From CAZLPZ01 sp964607245 (GTDB lineage Bacteria > Pseudomonadota > Alphaproteobacteria > Micavibrionales > Micavibrionaceae): a stretch of DNA of 64,000 bases. The stretch spans positions 62,001-126,000 of the forward strand of contig CAZSIB010000002.1 in assembly GCA_964607245.1 (NCBI GenBank), written 5' to 3'. A model generated the notes under the pieces. The model was given only the letters and a program-made list of their open reading frames with translations. It did not search any database and was not told the origin of the DNA. Shown in pieces: positions 16,660 through 25,659 of this stretch. Position 1 is the stretch's first letter. The number at the start of each line of letters is the position of its first letter. A program made the translations under genes and the position numbers.

Positions 16660-16994
16660 AAACCCCACCTCTGACCTGCGACGGTCAGGGGAATTTAAGT
16701 GTCGCGAGAAAAATTAGCGCTTACGCAGCTGCTTTTTCTTCACCAACGAACGAATTGTCGTTGGCCGCAACGAACGCAAAGTTATCGTTTGCATTTATCA
16801 TTTTTGCCCCGAGTAACGCACGGGACACGCAATCGGACGCAAGCCAATGTCTTTATCGCGCGTGTCGATCCTGTTTCGGCCCCAACAAAATCCCCGTATT
16901 GACCCGAAGATTTTGGTGGAGCCGCCGGGCACTGCCCCCGGGTCCACGGCCGCCTATTCCACACGGCGTTTAGCGTCATAGCTGGCAAGCCAGC
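16660..16994 (-). ncRNA. ssrA: tmRNA, circularly permuted two-piece alphaproteobacterial form
   Basis: Rescues stalled ribosomes and tags their peptides for proteolysis. In transcript order the acceptor piece comes first and ends ...CGGCTCC-A-CCA (CCA at 16914-16916). A 30-base spacer (16884-16913) is removed. The coding piece then begins GGGGCCG at 16883. GGGGCCG and CGGCTCC pair fully and keep the G3-U70 alanine signal. The acceptor T stem is CCGGG/CCCGG with loop GGCAGTG. The tag frame runs from GCA at 16792 to TAA at 16721-16723 and encodes 23 residues: ANDNFAFVA followed by ANDNSFVGEEKAAA. The Ala-Ala-Ala end fits ClpXP recognition. The exact processed ends are inferred. Confidence 0.92.
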
Positions 16995-17000
16995 ACTTCT

Positions 17001-17031
17001 ATTATATAGAGTAAAAGGTTAAAATTGCCAA
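17001..17031 (-). promoter_or_regulatory. Candidate ssrA promoter
   Basis: Minus strand TTGGCA (17026-17031) lies 17 bases from TATATA and 19 from TATAAT (17001-17006). The start would be near 16994. A GCTGGC/GCCAGC leader hairpin precedes the acceptor piece. Confidence 0.6.
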
Positions 17032-17158
17032 TTCTTTTTGGCGGACGCATAAAATCACAGCATAATTTCTGTGCATGACCGCGCGAAATCCCCTTGCGAG
17101 GTGGGGTTTCCGCGTCTATAGTCCTGCCCCTAGGATATGTCATTTTTGGGGAAGAAAG

Positions 17159-17929
17159 ATGGCCAAACAGATTACAAAGAAACCGGGAGGAGCCGCGAAA
17201 AAACCTGCGGCCAAGACCCCTGCCAAGTCATCGGGGAAAAAGAATGCAAAAGTGGTAAAACCCCCAGAGACAGCCAAAAAATCACCCAAAATGGCTGCTA
17301 AACCCACACGGTCAGGGCCGATCAAAACGCCCGAGAAAAAAGGAGCCTCCGTGAAAACGGCTTCTCCAACAAAGACGACGGTTAAAAAATTACCCGTCCC
17401 CACACCAAAGCCTTCAATAAAACCTGTAACCAAGCCTTTGACCAGAATGACAACAACAACGAAAAAAGATTCTTCCTTAAAACAATCTCGAGGCGAGATC
17501 CATGTTCCCGGTGCGGCTGTTGTACCGCCCGATTATAAACCCCGCGACCGCGAAGAGTTTATGAACCCGGTGATGCGCGAATATTTTCGCTTGAAACTGT
17601 TGCGGTGGAAGGCCGAACTTCTGCGTGAGGCGGAAAACACCGTCCATGACACGCTTCAGGGGACCGAACTTCAGAAACCGGATCTGGTCGACCGCGCCTC
17701 AGAGGAAACCGATCACGCGCTTGAACTGCGTACCCGCGACCGCGAACGCAAACTGATCAGCAAAATCGACGAAGCATTGCTCCGGATCGAAGACGGCAGC
17801 TATGGGTACTGTGAAGAAACAGGTGAACCGATTTCGGTGGGTCGCCTGGATGCCCGTCCGATTGCCACATTGTCGCTTGAGGCCCAGGAACGCCACGAAC
17901 GGAAAGAGCGCACCCAACGCGACGATTAA
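17159..17929 (+). CDS. dksA: DksA/TraR-family RNA polymerase regulator with long basic N-terminal extension
   Basis: DksA binds the RNA polymerase secondary channel and works with ppGpp. The DksA core is residues 125-256: coiled-coil helices with tip motif DLVDRA (D175, D178, A180), then the zinc-finger region. Only Cys218 of the four zinc cysteines remains (GYCEETGEP, later LSLEAQE), a state I believe is common in alphaproteobacteria. Residues 1-120 are a Lys/Ala/Pro/Thr-rich tail (KKPAAKTPAKSS type) like histone H1 C-terminal tails, probably disordered and nucleic-acid binding. I used the ATG at 17159, with GGGGAAG 5 bases ahead. A terminator follows. Confidence 0.88.
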   Translation: MAKQITKKPGGAAKKPAAKTPAKSSGKKNAKVVKPPETAKKSPKMAAKPTRSGPIKTPEKKGASVKTASPTKTTVKKLPVPTPKPSIKPVTKPLTRMTTTTKKDSSLKQSRGEIHVPGAAVVPPDYKPRDREEFMNPVMREYFRLKLLRWKAELLREAENTVHDTLQGTELQKPDLVDRASEETDHALELRTRDRERKLISKIDEALLRIEDGSYGYCEETGEPISVGRLDARPIATLSLEAQERHERKERTQRDD

Positions 17930-17941
17930 GGATATATCGAC

Positions 17942-17966
17942 GTTAAGGTGTTTTCTTAACATTTTT
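17942..17966 (+). terminator. Probable terminator after dksA
   Basis: GTTAAG/CTTAAC with a 7-base loop is followed by ATTTTTC. It lies between dksA and the symporter gene. Confidence 0.5.
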
Positions 17967-17989
17967 CTTTATTCAAAAGGAAGTCCACC

Positions 17990-19459
17990 ATGTCGATTGA
18001 TGCCGTTTTGAATGATGCTTTTGCGCCGCTCTCAAAAATCGCAAGTGATGTGGTTTTATATGCCGTGCCGCTTTCGGATGATCCGGATGGGCCCAAGGTC
18101 AAATTGATCGTTGTTTGGCTTGCAGCCGCCGCGCTTTTTTTCTCATTCTATCTGCGGTTTGTCTCGATTGCGTATTTTCGTCATGGGCTGCACCTGATCA
18201 CGGGCAAACATAAGGAAGAAAATTTAGAGGGTGCGCCCGGCGAGATTTCAAATTTTCAAGCGATCGCCACGTGTTTATCGGGGACGGTGGGCTTGGGGAA
18301 CATTGCGGGTGTCGCCGTCGCCATTTCCTTGGGCGGGCCGGGGGCGGCATTTTGGATGGGACTCATGGGCTTTTTCGGCATGTGTTCCAAATTTGCCGAA
18401 GCGGCGCTTGGGTGTAAATACCGTCAACCGGCGGCTGAAGGCTTTTCAAGCGGCTATGTCGCCGGGCCCATGTATTATATTCGTGAAGCGTTTTCGCGTT
18501 ATGGCATGAACGCCATTGGCGCGTTTATGGCGGCGGCGTTTGCCGTGTTTACGATTGGCGCGACGATTGGCGGCGGCAATATGTTTCAAGCGAATCAGGT
18601 CTATATGCAGATGGTCAATGTGACCGGCGGTGAGGTCAGTTTTCTTGCCGAAAAAGGATGGATGTTTGGACTGGTCCTTGCGGCGCTCGTGGGGGTCGTC
18701 ATTATCGGCGGCCTTCAATCGATTGCGCGCGTCTCCTCCTTGATTGTTCCGGTGATGGCCCTTGTGTATTTGGGGGCGGGTTGCATGGTTTTGGCGATGA
18801 ACGCAGCGCATATTCCTTCGGGTATCATGACGATCTTACATGGGGCACTGACGCCTGAGGCGGGGTTTGCCGGAATTTTGGGCGCGATGATCGCAGGGGT
18901 CCAACGCGCCGCGTTCTCGAACGAAGCGGGGCTCGGAACAGCCGCTTTTACCCATTCTTATGCGCGCACCCATCAACCCATTACCCAAGGGTTCGTCGCG
19001 ATGATTGGTCCGTTTGTCGATACGGTCGTGATTTGCATGATGACGGCTCTTGTGATTGTGATGTCCGGCGTCTATGCCGAGGCCGGTGCCGTCTCGGGCA
19101 CGTATCAAGGGGTGGTGTTGACATCGGAAGCGTTTGCAACGGCTTTGCCATGGTTCCCCTATGTTCTAGCCTTTACCGTTTTCTTGTTTGCATATTCAAC
19201 ACAAATTACCTGGTTTTATTACGGGCTTTTGGGATGCACATATTTATTCGGACAGCGCCGCAGCGTCGAATGGATTTTTAAAATCATCTATCTGGCGGCG
19301 GTTGTCGTTGGATGTTCGGCAAGTCTGGATAACGTGATCGACTTTACAGACGCCACGTTCTTTGCGCTCGCGATCCCCAATATCATTGCGCTTTATATCC
19401 TCGCGCCCGAACTCAAGCGTGATTTAAATACCTACTTGGCGCGGTTGCATAAAAAGTAA
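17990..19459 (+). CDS. Sodium:alanine/glycine symporter, AGCS family
   Basis: Inner-membrane importer of alanine or glycine with Na+ (or H+). The 489-residue protein has about 10-11 hydrophobic helices. The family signature region is GLGNIAGVAVAISLGGPGAAFWM (about 98-120), a conserved run near the second helix. PMYYIREAF and AAFSNEAGLGTAAFTHSYA are further AGCS hallmarks. AAGGAAG lies 9 bases before the ATG. It is monocistronic. A small hairpin CGCGGT/ACCGCG (19470-19486) after the stop, followed by TTTT, may terminate it. Substrate choice within the family cannot be fixed here. Confidence 0.9.
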   Translation: MSIDAVLNDAFAPLSKIASDVVLYAVPLSDDPDGPKVKLIVVWLAAAALFFSFYLRFVSIAYFRHGLHLITGKHKEENLEGAPGEISNFQAIATCLSGTVGLGNIAGVAVAISLGGPGAAFWMGLMGFFGMCSKFAEAALGCKYRQPAAEGFSSGYVAGPMYYIREAFSRYGMNAIGAFMAAAFAVFTIGATIGGGNMFQANQVYMQMVNVTGGEVSFLAEKGWMFGLVLAALVGVVIIGGLQSIARVSSLIVPVMALVYLGAGCMVLAMNAAHIPSGIMTILHGALTPEAGFAGILGAMIAGVQRAAFSNEAGLGTAAFTHSYARTHQPITQGFVAMIGPFVDTVVICMMTALVIVMSGVYAEAGAVSGTYQGVVLTSEAFATALPWFPYVLAFTVFLFAYSTQITWFYYGLLGCTYLFGQRRSVEWIFKIIYLAAVVVGCSASLDNVIDFTDATFFALAIPNIIALYILAPELKRDLNTYLARLHKK

Positions 19460-19552
19460 GCGCGGGGACCGCGGTGAATAACCGCGTGCATTTTCTAAGG
19501 ATATACTTTAGTATATGTGGGCAGCATATAGAACTAGTTGCAACCTGTTTAC

Positions 19553-20512
19553 ATGATCATGACCCTTATGTTTCATACGCTTAAATCAAGACAGCCCGGA
19601 AATTTATCGACCCCCGTTTTTGATTTTTTGACGGGTATCGAACTTCCCAATCTGATCTCGACATCCGCAACCCGCATCGATAACCCGGATACAGGGGATT
19701 GGTGCATTGCTTGGTTGTTCCGGCAGCCTGTCACGCCAGTTGACGCCGCAACACTCATCAACACGGCGGCAACAACCGCGGGTCTTCAGGGACAAATTTG
19801 CCTGACTCCTGAAAATATTTCGAGTGCCGATGTCCCCGATCGAAATTGGCTGGAATACAGCTATCAAGGATTTATGCCTTTTACCATTGGCCGCTTTGCG
19901 TTGCGTGGACAACACCACGTCAATCTTGATGTTCCAAAAGATCATTTTCCGATTGTCATTGACGCTGTGACCGCTTTTGGGTCGGGGGAGCACCCGACAA
20001 CCCGAGGATGCCTTTTAATGCTGGATCAACTGGCACAAGAAGGGAAAAAACCAGGACGTATCTTGGATCTGGGAACAGGATCGGGAATTTTGGCCATTGC
20101 AGCCCACAGATTATGGCCTGCGGCATCGATCACCGCCGTTGATATTGACCCCGAATCTGTGCGTGTTGCCGCTGAATATGCGGGGTATAATAACGTCCCC
20201 TTGGCGACACCCGAAACAGATGACAAAGGCCGGATGCGCTGTATTTTGGCCGGAACACCAACGGCAGATGAGGTGGCCGGCCACGGCCCCTTTGATCTTG
20301 TTATTTCGAATATTCTGGCAGGCCCTTTACGCGAACTGGCTCCGGCGATTGCCCAAGTTACATCCCAAGACGGGACGATTATCCTCTCGGGTCTCCTCGA
20401 TATCCAAATTGATGAGGTGGCGGCAAGTTATACGCCGCATGGCCTCGCCCTGATCCACCAAGATATTCTTGACGATTGGGCGGTGTTAAGGATTGAACGG
20501 CGGAAAGATTAA
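19553..20512 (+). CDS. prmA: Ribosomal protein L11 methyltransferase PrmA
   Basis: Methylates lysines of ribosomal protein L11 using S-adenosylmethionine. An N-terminal substrate-recognition domain spans about 1-120. The methyltransferase domain follows, with AFGSGEHPTTRGCLLML and the SAM-binding DLGTGSGILAIAA. The family's NIL-containing motif appears as LVISNILAGPLREL. The protein is 319 residues from the first ATG at 19553; ATGs at 19559 and 19568 are alternatives, and no strong ribosome binding site separates them. It is monocistronic. Confidence 0.9.
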   Translation: MIMTLMFHTLKSRQPGNLSTPVFDFLTGIELPNLISTSATRIDNPDTGDWCIAWLFRQPVTPVDAATLINTAATTAGLQGQICLTPENISSADVPDRNWLEYSYQGFMPFTIGRFALRGQHHVNLDVPKDHFPIVIDAVTAFGSGEHPTTRGCLLMLDQLAQEGKKPGRILDLGTGSGILAIAAHRLWPAASITAVDIDPESVRVAAEYAGYNNVPLATPETDDKGRMRCILAGTPTADEVAGHGPFDLVISNILAGPLRELAPAIAQVTSQDGTIILSGLLDIQIDEVAASYTPHGLALIHQDILDDWAVLRIERRKD

Positions 20513-20553
20513 ATTCTTTCCCGTGATAGCCGCCCATGGGGCACAAATATAAA

Positions 20554-20582
20554 TTGACAGGGAGACTCTTGTTTCTTATGGT
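20554..20582 (+). promoter_or_regulatory. Candidate promoter of the unknown 189-aa gene
   Basis: TTGACA (20554-20559) and TATGGT (20577-20582) have a 17-base spacer, 57 bases upstream of the ATG at 20639. Confidence 0.6.
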
Positions 20583-20638
20583 ATTCCACATGCGCCTTAT
20601 GGTACATCGAGAAAAACATCTAAAACAGGAGAGTAAAA

Positions 20639-21208
20639 ATGGCTAAAGGCTATAGACAAGTACCTAATGAAAAAAGAATGGAGCTTGCGCGACAACTTGC
20701 TCGACAAGGGGTTCTTTTGGATCCCTATAATGAGCTCCCGTATGATAATCTTAATGTATGGAGCCTGGATGCGTTACGGGGAAATCATCAAGGTTTAGGT
20801 GAGCAATACAAAGCGATAAACGTATTTGGGGAACGTGCGCGAACGGCCAATGCCCGTGTGGATGAACTTAAACTTGGAGAGCGGCTTTGTGCTGCGTTTG
20901 CCGGTGTTGGTGGGGCAACGGTCGCGTTGATTGAGGCGGGGGTTGTGAAACCCGTTCCTGAGACAAAATTTGTTCCTTATGTCCATATGGCTGAAGGGGC
21001 GGGGATTGCTCTTTTCGTGACTTTTAGCCTCGCGGCAATTGTTCAAACAATCAAGCGCGTGCGTCAGGAAAACGTGCGGGATGATGCCCAGACACGCGCC
21101 GAAATTGCTGTATTGAATTCTGATGGGATTGCCGCCGAAATTCACGCCCGGGACGAACAGGCGGCTTCTGGTGCTGTGCTCGGGGCGGATGGTGTTCCGT
21201 CTCCGTAA
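20639..21208 (+). CDS. Unknown membrane protein (189 aa)
   Basis: I do not recognise this protein. Residues 1-75 are charged and soluble. Two hydrophobic segments lie at about 80-100 (AAFAGVGGATVALIEAGVV) and 118-140 (AGIALFVTFSLAAIVQTI), with a short loop between. The C-terminal 50 residues are acidic and Ala-rich. The topology suggests both ends in the cytoplasm. AGGAG lies 7 bases before the ATG, and a TTGACA promoter stands upstream. It sits alone between prmA and bamA. Confidence 0.7.
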   Translation: MAKGYRQVPNEKRMELARQLARQGVLLDPYNELPYDNLNVWSLDALRGNHQGLGEQYKAINVFGERARTANARVDELKLGERLCAAFAGVGGATVALIEAGVVKPVPETKFVPYVHMAEGAGIALFVTFSLAAIVQTIKRVRQENVRDDAQTRAEIAVLNSDGIAAEIHARDEQAASGAVLGADGVPSP

Positions 21209-21289
21209 ATATTGAGTTTTTTAGCCCCTTTTAAGCGCGCAAGACCTCTGCTAACCTAAGCTCCTAGGATCACTGATAGGGACGATGCG

Positions 21290-23560
21290 ATGCGCCAATT
21301 TTTTTCCTTTTTAACGTTGGGTGTGATGTGTGCCGGGTTTGCTGTGCCGGCCTTCGCTTTGGACGGGACGCCTTTGCGTGAAATTCGCGTGGTCGGGGCT
21401 GAACGGATTGAACCCGCCACCATCGCGACCTATATGGATGTGCGCAAGGGGGACCCCTTGAATGACGATACGATCGACCGTGCCCTCAAAAGCCTTTTTG
21501 GGACCGGGCTTTTCGCTGATGTGTCGATGAACCAAAGCGGCGATACGCTGGTCGTCACGGTGGCCGAAAACCCCATTATTAATGACATTGCGTTTGAGGG
21601 AAATAAACGCATTTCGGATGAAACCCTGATGGCCGAAGTGCAGTTAAGACAGCGCCAGGTTTTTACCCGGACCAAGGTACAAAGTGACGTCGCGCGCCTG
21701 TATCAGGTGTATCAACGCTCGGGCCGCTTTGCCGCCAATATTGAGCCCAAAATCATTGAACTCGATCAAAACCGCGTCAACTTGGTTTTTGAAGTGGATG
21801 AAGGTGATGTGACCAAGGTGGGGTCGATCCGTTTTGTGGGCAACAAGCGCTTTAGTGACGATTCCTTGCGCGATGTGATTACAACGAAAGAGGCCCGCTG
21901 GTACAATTTCTTATCGAACAGTGATCAGTATGACCAAGACCGGATGGCCTTTGACCAGGAACAACTCCGCAAGTTTTATTTGGGCCAGGGCTATGCTGAT
22001 TTCCGCGTGGTCGCGGCCGAGGCCGAAATGGCGCCGGATCGGAAATCGTTCTTTATCACCTATACGGTGGAAGAGGGCGAACGGTACCGCGTGGGCAAAA
22101 CCACGGTCGCCGCACAACTCCGCGAATTTGATACCCGTACGCTTCAGGATAAAGTCGCACTCACCCCTGGCGAATGGTATAACGCCGACAAGGTGAGCGA
22201 AAGCGTTGATCAAATGACGGCTGCGCTTGGGGACATGCAATACGCCTTTGTCACCGTGCGCCCGGATGTCACGCGCAACCGCGCCGATATGACGATTGAT
22301 GTGTCGTTCCAGATTGATGAAACCCCCCGCGTTTTCGTCGAACGCATTGATGTACGTGGCAACGCGCGGACCGAAGATAAAGTCTTGCGGCGGGAATTGC
22401 TGCTCGTCGAGGGGGACCCCTTTAACCGTGCGCTCCTTGCGAAATCGGAACAGCGCTTGAAAGATTTGGGCTATTTTGAAAAAGTGACGCTCCGGTCCTT
22501 GCCCGGATCTGCGCCGGATAAAACCGTCATTGATATTGATGTCGCCGAACAATCGACCGGAGAAATCTCGGTCGGGGGCGGATTTTCAACATCTGACGGT
22601 CCGCTTGCTGATTTGCGGTTAAGCGAACGAAATTTCCTCGGTCGTGGTCAGGATGTATCCCTGTCGGCGACGATTGCGGGCAGCAAGACAGAATTCGATG
22701 TCTCTTTCACTGAACCTTATTTCATGGGCCGCGATATTGACGCTGGGATTGATGCGTTCCATATCACGCGCGATCTGCAGGATGAAAGTTCTTATGATCA
22801 ACGCCGGACGGGCGGCGCCGTGCGGTTGGGGTATCCCCTGTCTGAGCGGTGGCGGCAAACCTGGCGATATCGTTTTGAAAACAACGATATCCAAAATGTT
22901 AAATCTGATGCCTCGAGATTCATTCGCGACCAGGAAGGCACGCGCGTAACGTCGGCGATCTCTCAACGTTTGACCTATGATTCGCGTGATAGCAAGTTGT
23001 TCCCGACTGATGGTTGGATGTATTGGCTTGATACCGAATTCGCAGGGCTGGGTGGCGATGCCTCCTATATCTCGGGTAAAACGGGTTCGAGTTTTTATTA
23101 TCCTTTAACCCAAAGCATCGTGTTTAACGCGCTGGGTGAGGTGGGCGGTGTTACCGGTCTTGATGATGATGTTCAGATTAACGAACGTTATTTCATCGGC
23201 GGGTCGAATTTGCGCGGCTTTAAGAAATCGGGGATCGGTCCGCGTGACTTGTCAACCGATGATGCCTTGGGCGGAAATCTGTTCTATCGCGGATCAGCGG
23301 AGTTAAGCTTCCCGATTGGATTCCCGAAAGAATACGGTGTGCTGGGCCATGCCTTTACCGATGCCGGCTCCCTCTGGTCACTGGATGAGGCTGATAATAC
23401 AGACATCGTCGATGAGAACAGCTTGCGGGCCTCGGCCGGTTTGGGGATGTCCTGGCGGTCGCCCATGGGCCCCATCCGTTTGGATGTGGCGATGCCATAT
23501 TTGTCCGAAGATTATGACCGCGAAGAACATTTCCGGTTTAACTTTGGAACGCGTTTTTAA
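21290..23560 (+). CDS. bamA: Outer membrane protein assembly factor BamA
   Basis: Core of the BAM complex that folds beta-barrel proteins into the outer membrane. A signal peptide covers residues 1-23 (ending VPAFA). Five POTRA domains fill about 24-420, and the 16-strand Omp85 barrel covers the rest. The lid-loop hallmark appears as GGSNLRGF, and the C-terminal strand ends FRFNFGTRF with the terminal Phe recognised by BAM itself. The length of 756 is typical. It opens the bamA-skp-lpxD-fabZ-lpxA-lpxI-lpxB cluster. The rseP protease that often precedes it is absent here. BamE is encoded at 40.4 kb. Confidence 0.97.
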   Translation: MRQFFSFLTLGVMCAGFAVPAFALDGTPLREIRVVGAERIEPATIATYMDVRKGDPLNDDTIDRALKSLFGTGLFADVSMNQSGDTLVVTVAENPIINDIAFEGNKRISDETLMAEVQLRQRQVFTRTKVQSDVARLYQVYQRSGRFAANIEPKIIELDQNRVNLVFEVDEGDVTKVGSIRFVGNKRFSDDSLRDVITTKEARWYNFLSNSDQYDQDRMAFDQEQLRKFYLGQGYADFRVVAAEAEMAPDRKSFFITYTVEEGERYRVGKTTVAAQLREFDTRTLQDKVALTPGEWYNADKVSESVDQMTAALGDMQYAFVTVRPDVTRNRADMTIDVSFQIDETPRVFVERIDVRGNARTEDKVLRRELLLVEGDPFNRALLAKSEQRLKDLGYFEKVTLRSLPGSAPDKTVIDIDVAEQSTGEISVGGGFSTSDGPLADLRLSERNFLGRGQDVSLSATIAGSKTEFDVSFTEPYFMGRDIDAGIDAFHITRDLQDESSYDQRRTGGAVRLGYPLSERWRQTWRYRFENNDIQNVKSDASRFIRDQEGTRVTSAISQRLTYDSRDSKLFPTDGWMYWLDTEFAGLGGDASYISGKTGSSFYYPLTQSIVFNALGEVGGVTGLDDDVQINERYFIGGSNLRGFKKSGIGPRDLSTDDALGGNLFYRGSAELSFPIGFPKEYGVLGHAFTDAGSLWSLDEADNTDIVDENSLRASAGLGMSWRSPMGPIRLDVAMPYLSEDYDREEHFRFNFGTRF

Positions 23561-23591
23561 TTTTAACACCATATAAAAGGGATATATTCTG

Positions 23592-24113
23592 ATGCGTGTG
23601 TTTTTTGTGGGCCTCGTTGTGGCCATCATGATGGCTTTTTCGGTCCCGGCTTTTGCGCAACTGGCCGTTGTGGATATGCAGCAGGTTTTGACCGAGTCAG
23701 ATGCTGCAAAAAGCATTCTTGCGCAACTGAAAGATCAACGTGCCGCGATTGAAAAAGAAATCAAAGGCATGGAGGAGGCCTTGAAAAAAGACGAACAAGC
23801 CTTGATCAAGAAAAAAGAAACCGCCAAGCCCGATGAATTCGCCGCCGCCCGCAAGGAATTCGAGAAAAAACTGATCGACAGCCGGGGCAAGGTGCATAAA
23901 CGCCGCGCTGCCGCCGATGACGCCTTTAACAAAGCGATTGGTGAACTGCGCCAGAACATCATGACGGTTGTCACCGATATCGCGGCGGCGCAGAAGATTC
24001 AACTCGTGATTACCAAGCAAAACGTCGTCATCGGCGACAAATCGCTGGAAATCACCGATCAAGTGATGAAGGCGCTGAACGCCAAGATCAAAACGATCAA
24101 GGTCAAGATGTAA
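23592..24113 (+). CDS. skp: Periplasmic chaperone Skp/OmpH
   Basis: Holds unfolded outer-membrane proteins in the periplasm on the way to BamA. A signal peptide ends PAFAQ (about residue 21). VVDMQQVLTESDAAKSI is the conserved body start. A Lys/Glu-rich coiled-coil hairpin (about 45-120) forms the tentacles, and a beta segment with KIQLVITKQNVVIG returns to the body. The length of 173 is normal. It lies 31 bases after bamA, with GGGAT before the ATG. Confidence 0.92.
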   Translation: MRVFFVGLVVAIMMAFSVPAFAQLAVVDMQQVLTESDAAKSILAQLKDQRAAIEKEIKGMEEALKKDEQALIKKKETAKPDEFAAARKEFEKKLIDSRGKVHKRRAAADDAFNKAIGELRQNIMTVVTDIAAAQKIQLVITKQNVVIGDKSLEITDQVMKALNAKIKTIKVKM

Positions 24114-24124
24114 GGGCGCGGGTC

Positions 24125-25177
24125 ATGGCGGATCCGCATTTCTTTCATCATCACGGGCCGTTGACTTTGGCCCAGATTGCCCAAAAAACAGGCGCGACCT
24201 TACCCGAGGGGGTCGATCCCGCGCGGGTCATGACTGATGTTGCACCGCTTGATACTGCAGCGCCGGACCAACTTTCTTTCATCGATAACCGGAAATACCA
24301 GGCGGCGTTTAAGGAATCGCGTGCAGGCGCGTGTTTTATGCGGCCGCATCTGGCTTCTCTTGCCCCTTCGGGGATGGTCGCTCTTGTCACCCCAACGCCA
24401 TACAAGGCCTATGCCCTTGCGGCCCAAATGTTTTATCCGGCCGAACGCCCGGGTGTGCCCCAAATCTCCCCGCATGCCGCGATTCATCCCACAGCTCAGA
24501 TCGGCGCGCGGGTCCATATTGAACATTTTGCCGTGATTGGCCCGCGCGCGGTCCTGGGCGATGACGTTTGGATTGAAGCGGGGGCCGTGATTGGCGCCGG
24601 TGTGACGATTGGGGCAGGGTCCCGTGTGGGGGCGGGCGCCAGTGTGTCACATGCGGTCATCGGGCAGGGGGTGCGGCTTTATCCCGGATGCCGTGTGGGC
24701 CAAGACGGCTTTGGCTTTGCGATTGATCCGGCAGGATTCGTCAAGGTGCCCCAACTGGGGCGTGTGATCATCCACGATTTTTGCGAGATCGGGGCGAATA
24801 CCTGTATTGATCGCGGTGCGGGGCCAGACACGGTGATTGGTATGGGCACCTGGATCGATAACTTGGTTCAGATCGCGCATAATGTCAAAATTGGCCGGGG
24901 CTGTATCCTGGTGGGGCAGGTCGGCATTGCCGGAAGCACCGTGATTGATGATTTCGTGGCGATTGGCGGCCAAGCAGGCATTGCTGGACATTTACATATC
25001 GAAAAAGGCGTGCAGATCGCCGCCGGATCGGGAGTTATCAACAATTTATCCGCAGGGTCAGTGGTGATGGGCTATCCGGCCTTGCCAAAGACCCGGTTTT
25101 TGCGGCATGTTGCCTATCTGAACCGGATGACGGGTGGATTGCCCGCATCCGCAACGACAAGGGAAACGCCTGAATGA
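24125..25177 (+). CDS. lpxD: UDP-3-O-(3-hydroxyacyl)glucosamine N-acyltransferase LpxD
   Basis: Third enzyme of lipid A synthesis; adds the N-linked hydroxyacyl chain. An N-terminal uridine-binding domain (about 1-105, with LSFIDNRKYQAAF) leads to a left-handed beta helix of hexapeptide repeats (about 110-320). HNVKIGRGC carries the catalytic His region. A C-terminal helix follows. The length of 350 is normal. It starts 11 bases after skp, and its stop overlaps fabZ by 4 bases. Confidence 0.95.
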   Translation: MADPHFFHHHGPLTLAQIAQKTGATLPEGVDPARVMTDVAPLDTAAPDQLSFIDNRKYQAAFKESRAGACFMRPHLASLAPSGMVALVTPTPYKAYALAAQMFYPAERPGVPQISPHAAIHPTAQIGARVHIEHFAVIGPRAVLGDDVWIEAGAVIGAGVTIGAGSRVGAGASVSHAVIGQGVRLYPGCRVGQDGFGFAIDPAGFVKVPQLGRVIIHDFCEIGANTCIDRGAGPDTVIGMGTWIDNLVQIAHNVKIGRGCILVGQVGIAGSTVIDDFVAIGGQAGIAGHLHIEKGVQIAAGSGVINNLSAGSVVMGYPALPKTRFLRHVAYLNRMTGGLPASATTRETPE

Positions 25178-25647
25178 CAAAAGATAACCTTGCCCCCGCG
25201 GGTTCCACCGTGCCCTCGATTGATATCAAGCGGGTGATGGAGATTTTACCCCATCGCTATCCCTTTCTAATGGTGGATCGCCTGTTGTCCTTTGTGCCAG
25301 GTGAAAGTGCGGTGGGCTTGAAAAATGTTACAATTAACGAGCCTTTTTTTGAGGGACATTTTCCGGGCTTTCCGGTCATGCCGGGCGTCTTGATTGTTGA
25401 GGCGATGGCCCAAACGGCCGCGGTAATGGTGGCGGGGACAACAGGTGCCGCTGCAGATGGCAAGCTTGTTTATTTTATGTCAATTGATGAGGCCAAATTC
25501 CGAAAGCCCGTTGTTCCTGGCGACGCGCTGCACATTTATATTCAGAAAATACAAAATCGCCGGAATGTGTGGAAGTTTCAAGGTGAAGCAAAAGTTGATG
25601 GCCAACTTTGCGCCGAAGCTGTTTTCAGCGCGATGATCGTCGAGTAG
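25174..25647 (+). CDS. fabZ: 3-hydroxyacyl-ACP dehydratase FabZ
   Basis: Dehydrates 3-hydroxyacyl-ACP in fatty acid elongation and so competes with lipid A synthesis for the same substrate. The hot-dog fold motifs are ILPHRYPFLMVDR (active-site His) and HFPGFPVMPGVLIVEAMAQ (catalytic Glu on the central helix). The length of 157 is standard. Its ATG lies in the lpxD stop (ATGA overlap). Confidence 0.96.
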   Translation: MTKDNLAPAGSTVPSIDIKRVMEILPHRYPFLMVDRLLSFVPGESAVGLKNVTINEPFFEGHFPGFPVMPGVLIVEAMAQTAAVMVAGTTGAAADGKLVYFMSIDEAKFRKPVVPGDALHIYIQKIQNRRNVWKFQGEAKVDGQLCAEAVFSAMIVE

Positions 25648-25659
25648 TATCCCGGCATC

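Noticed and set aside
16782..16988. 68-residue minus-strand frame
   Set aside because: It is translated from the tmRNA gene; the acceptor stem, CCA and tag frame explain this segment better.
17812..17900. Loss of three DksA zinc cysteines as a novelty
   Set aside because: As far as I know, alphaproteobacterial DksA proteins often have this single-Cys form; the N-terminal tail is the more unusual part.
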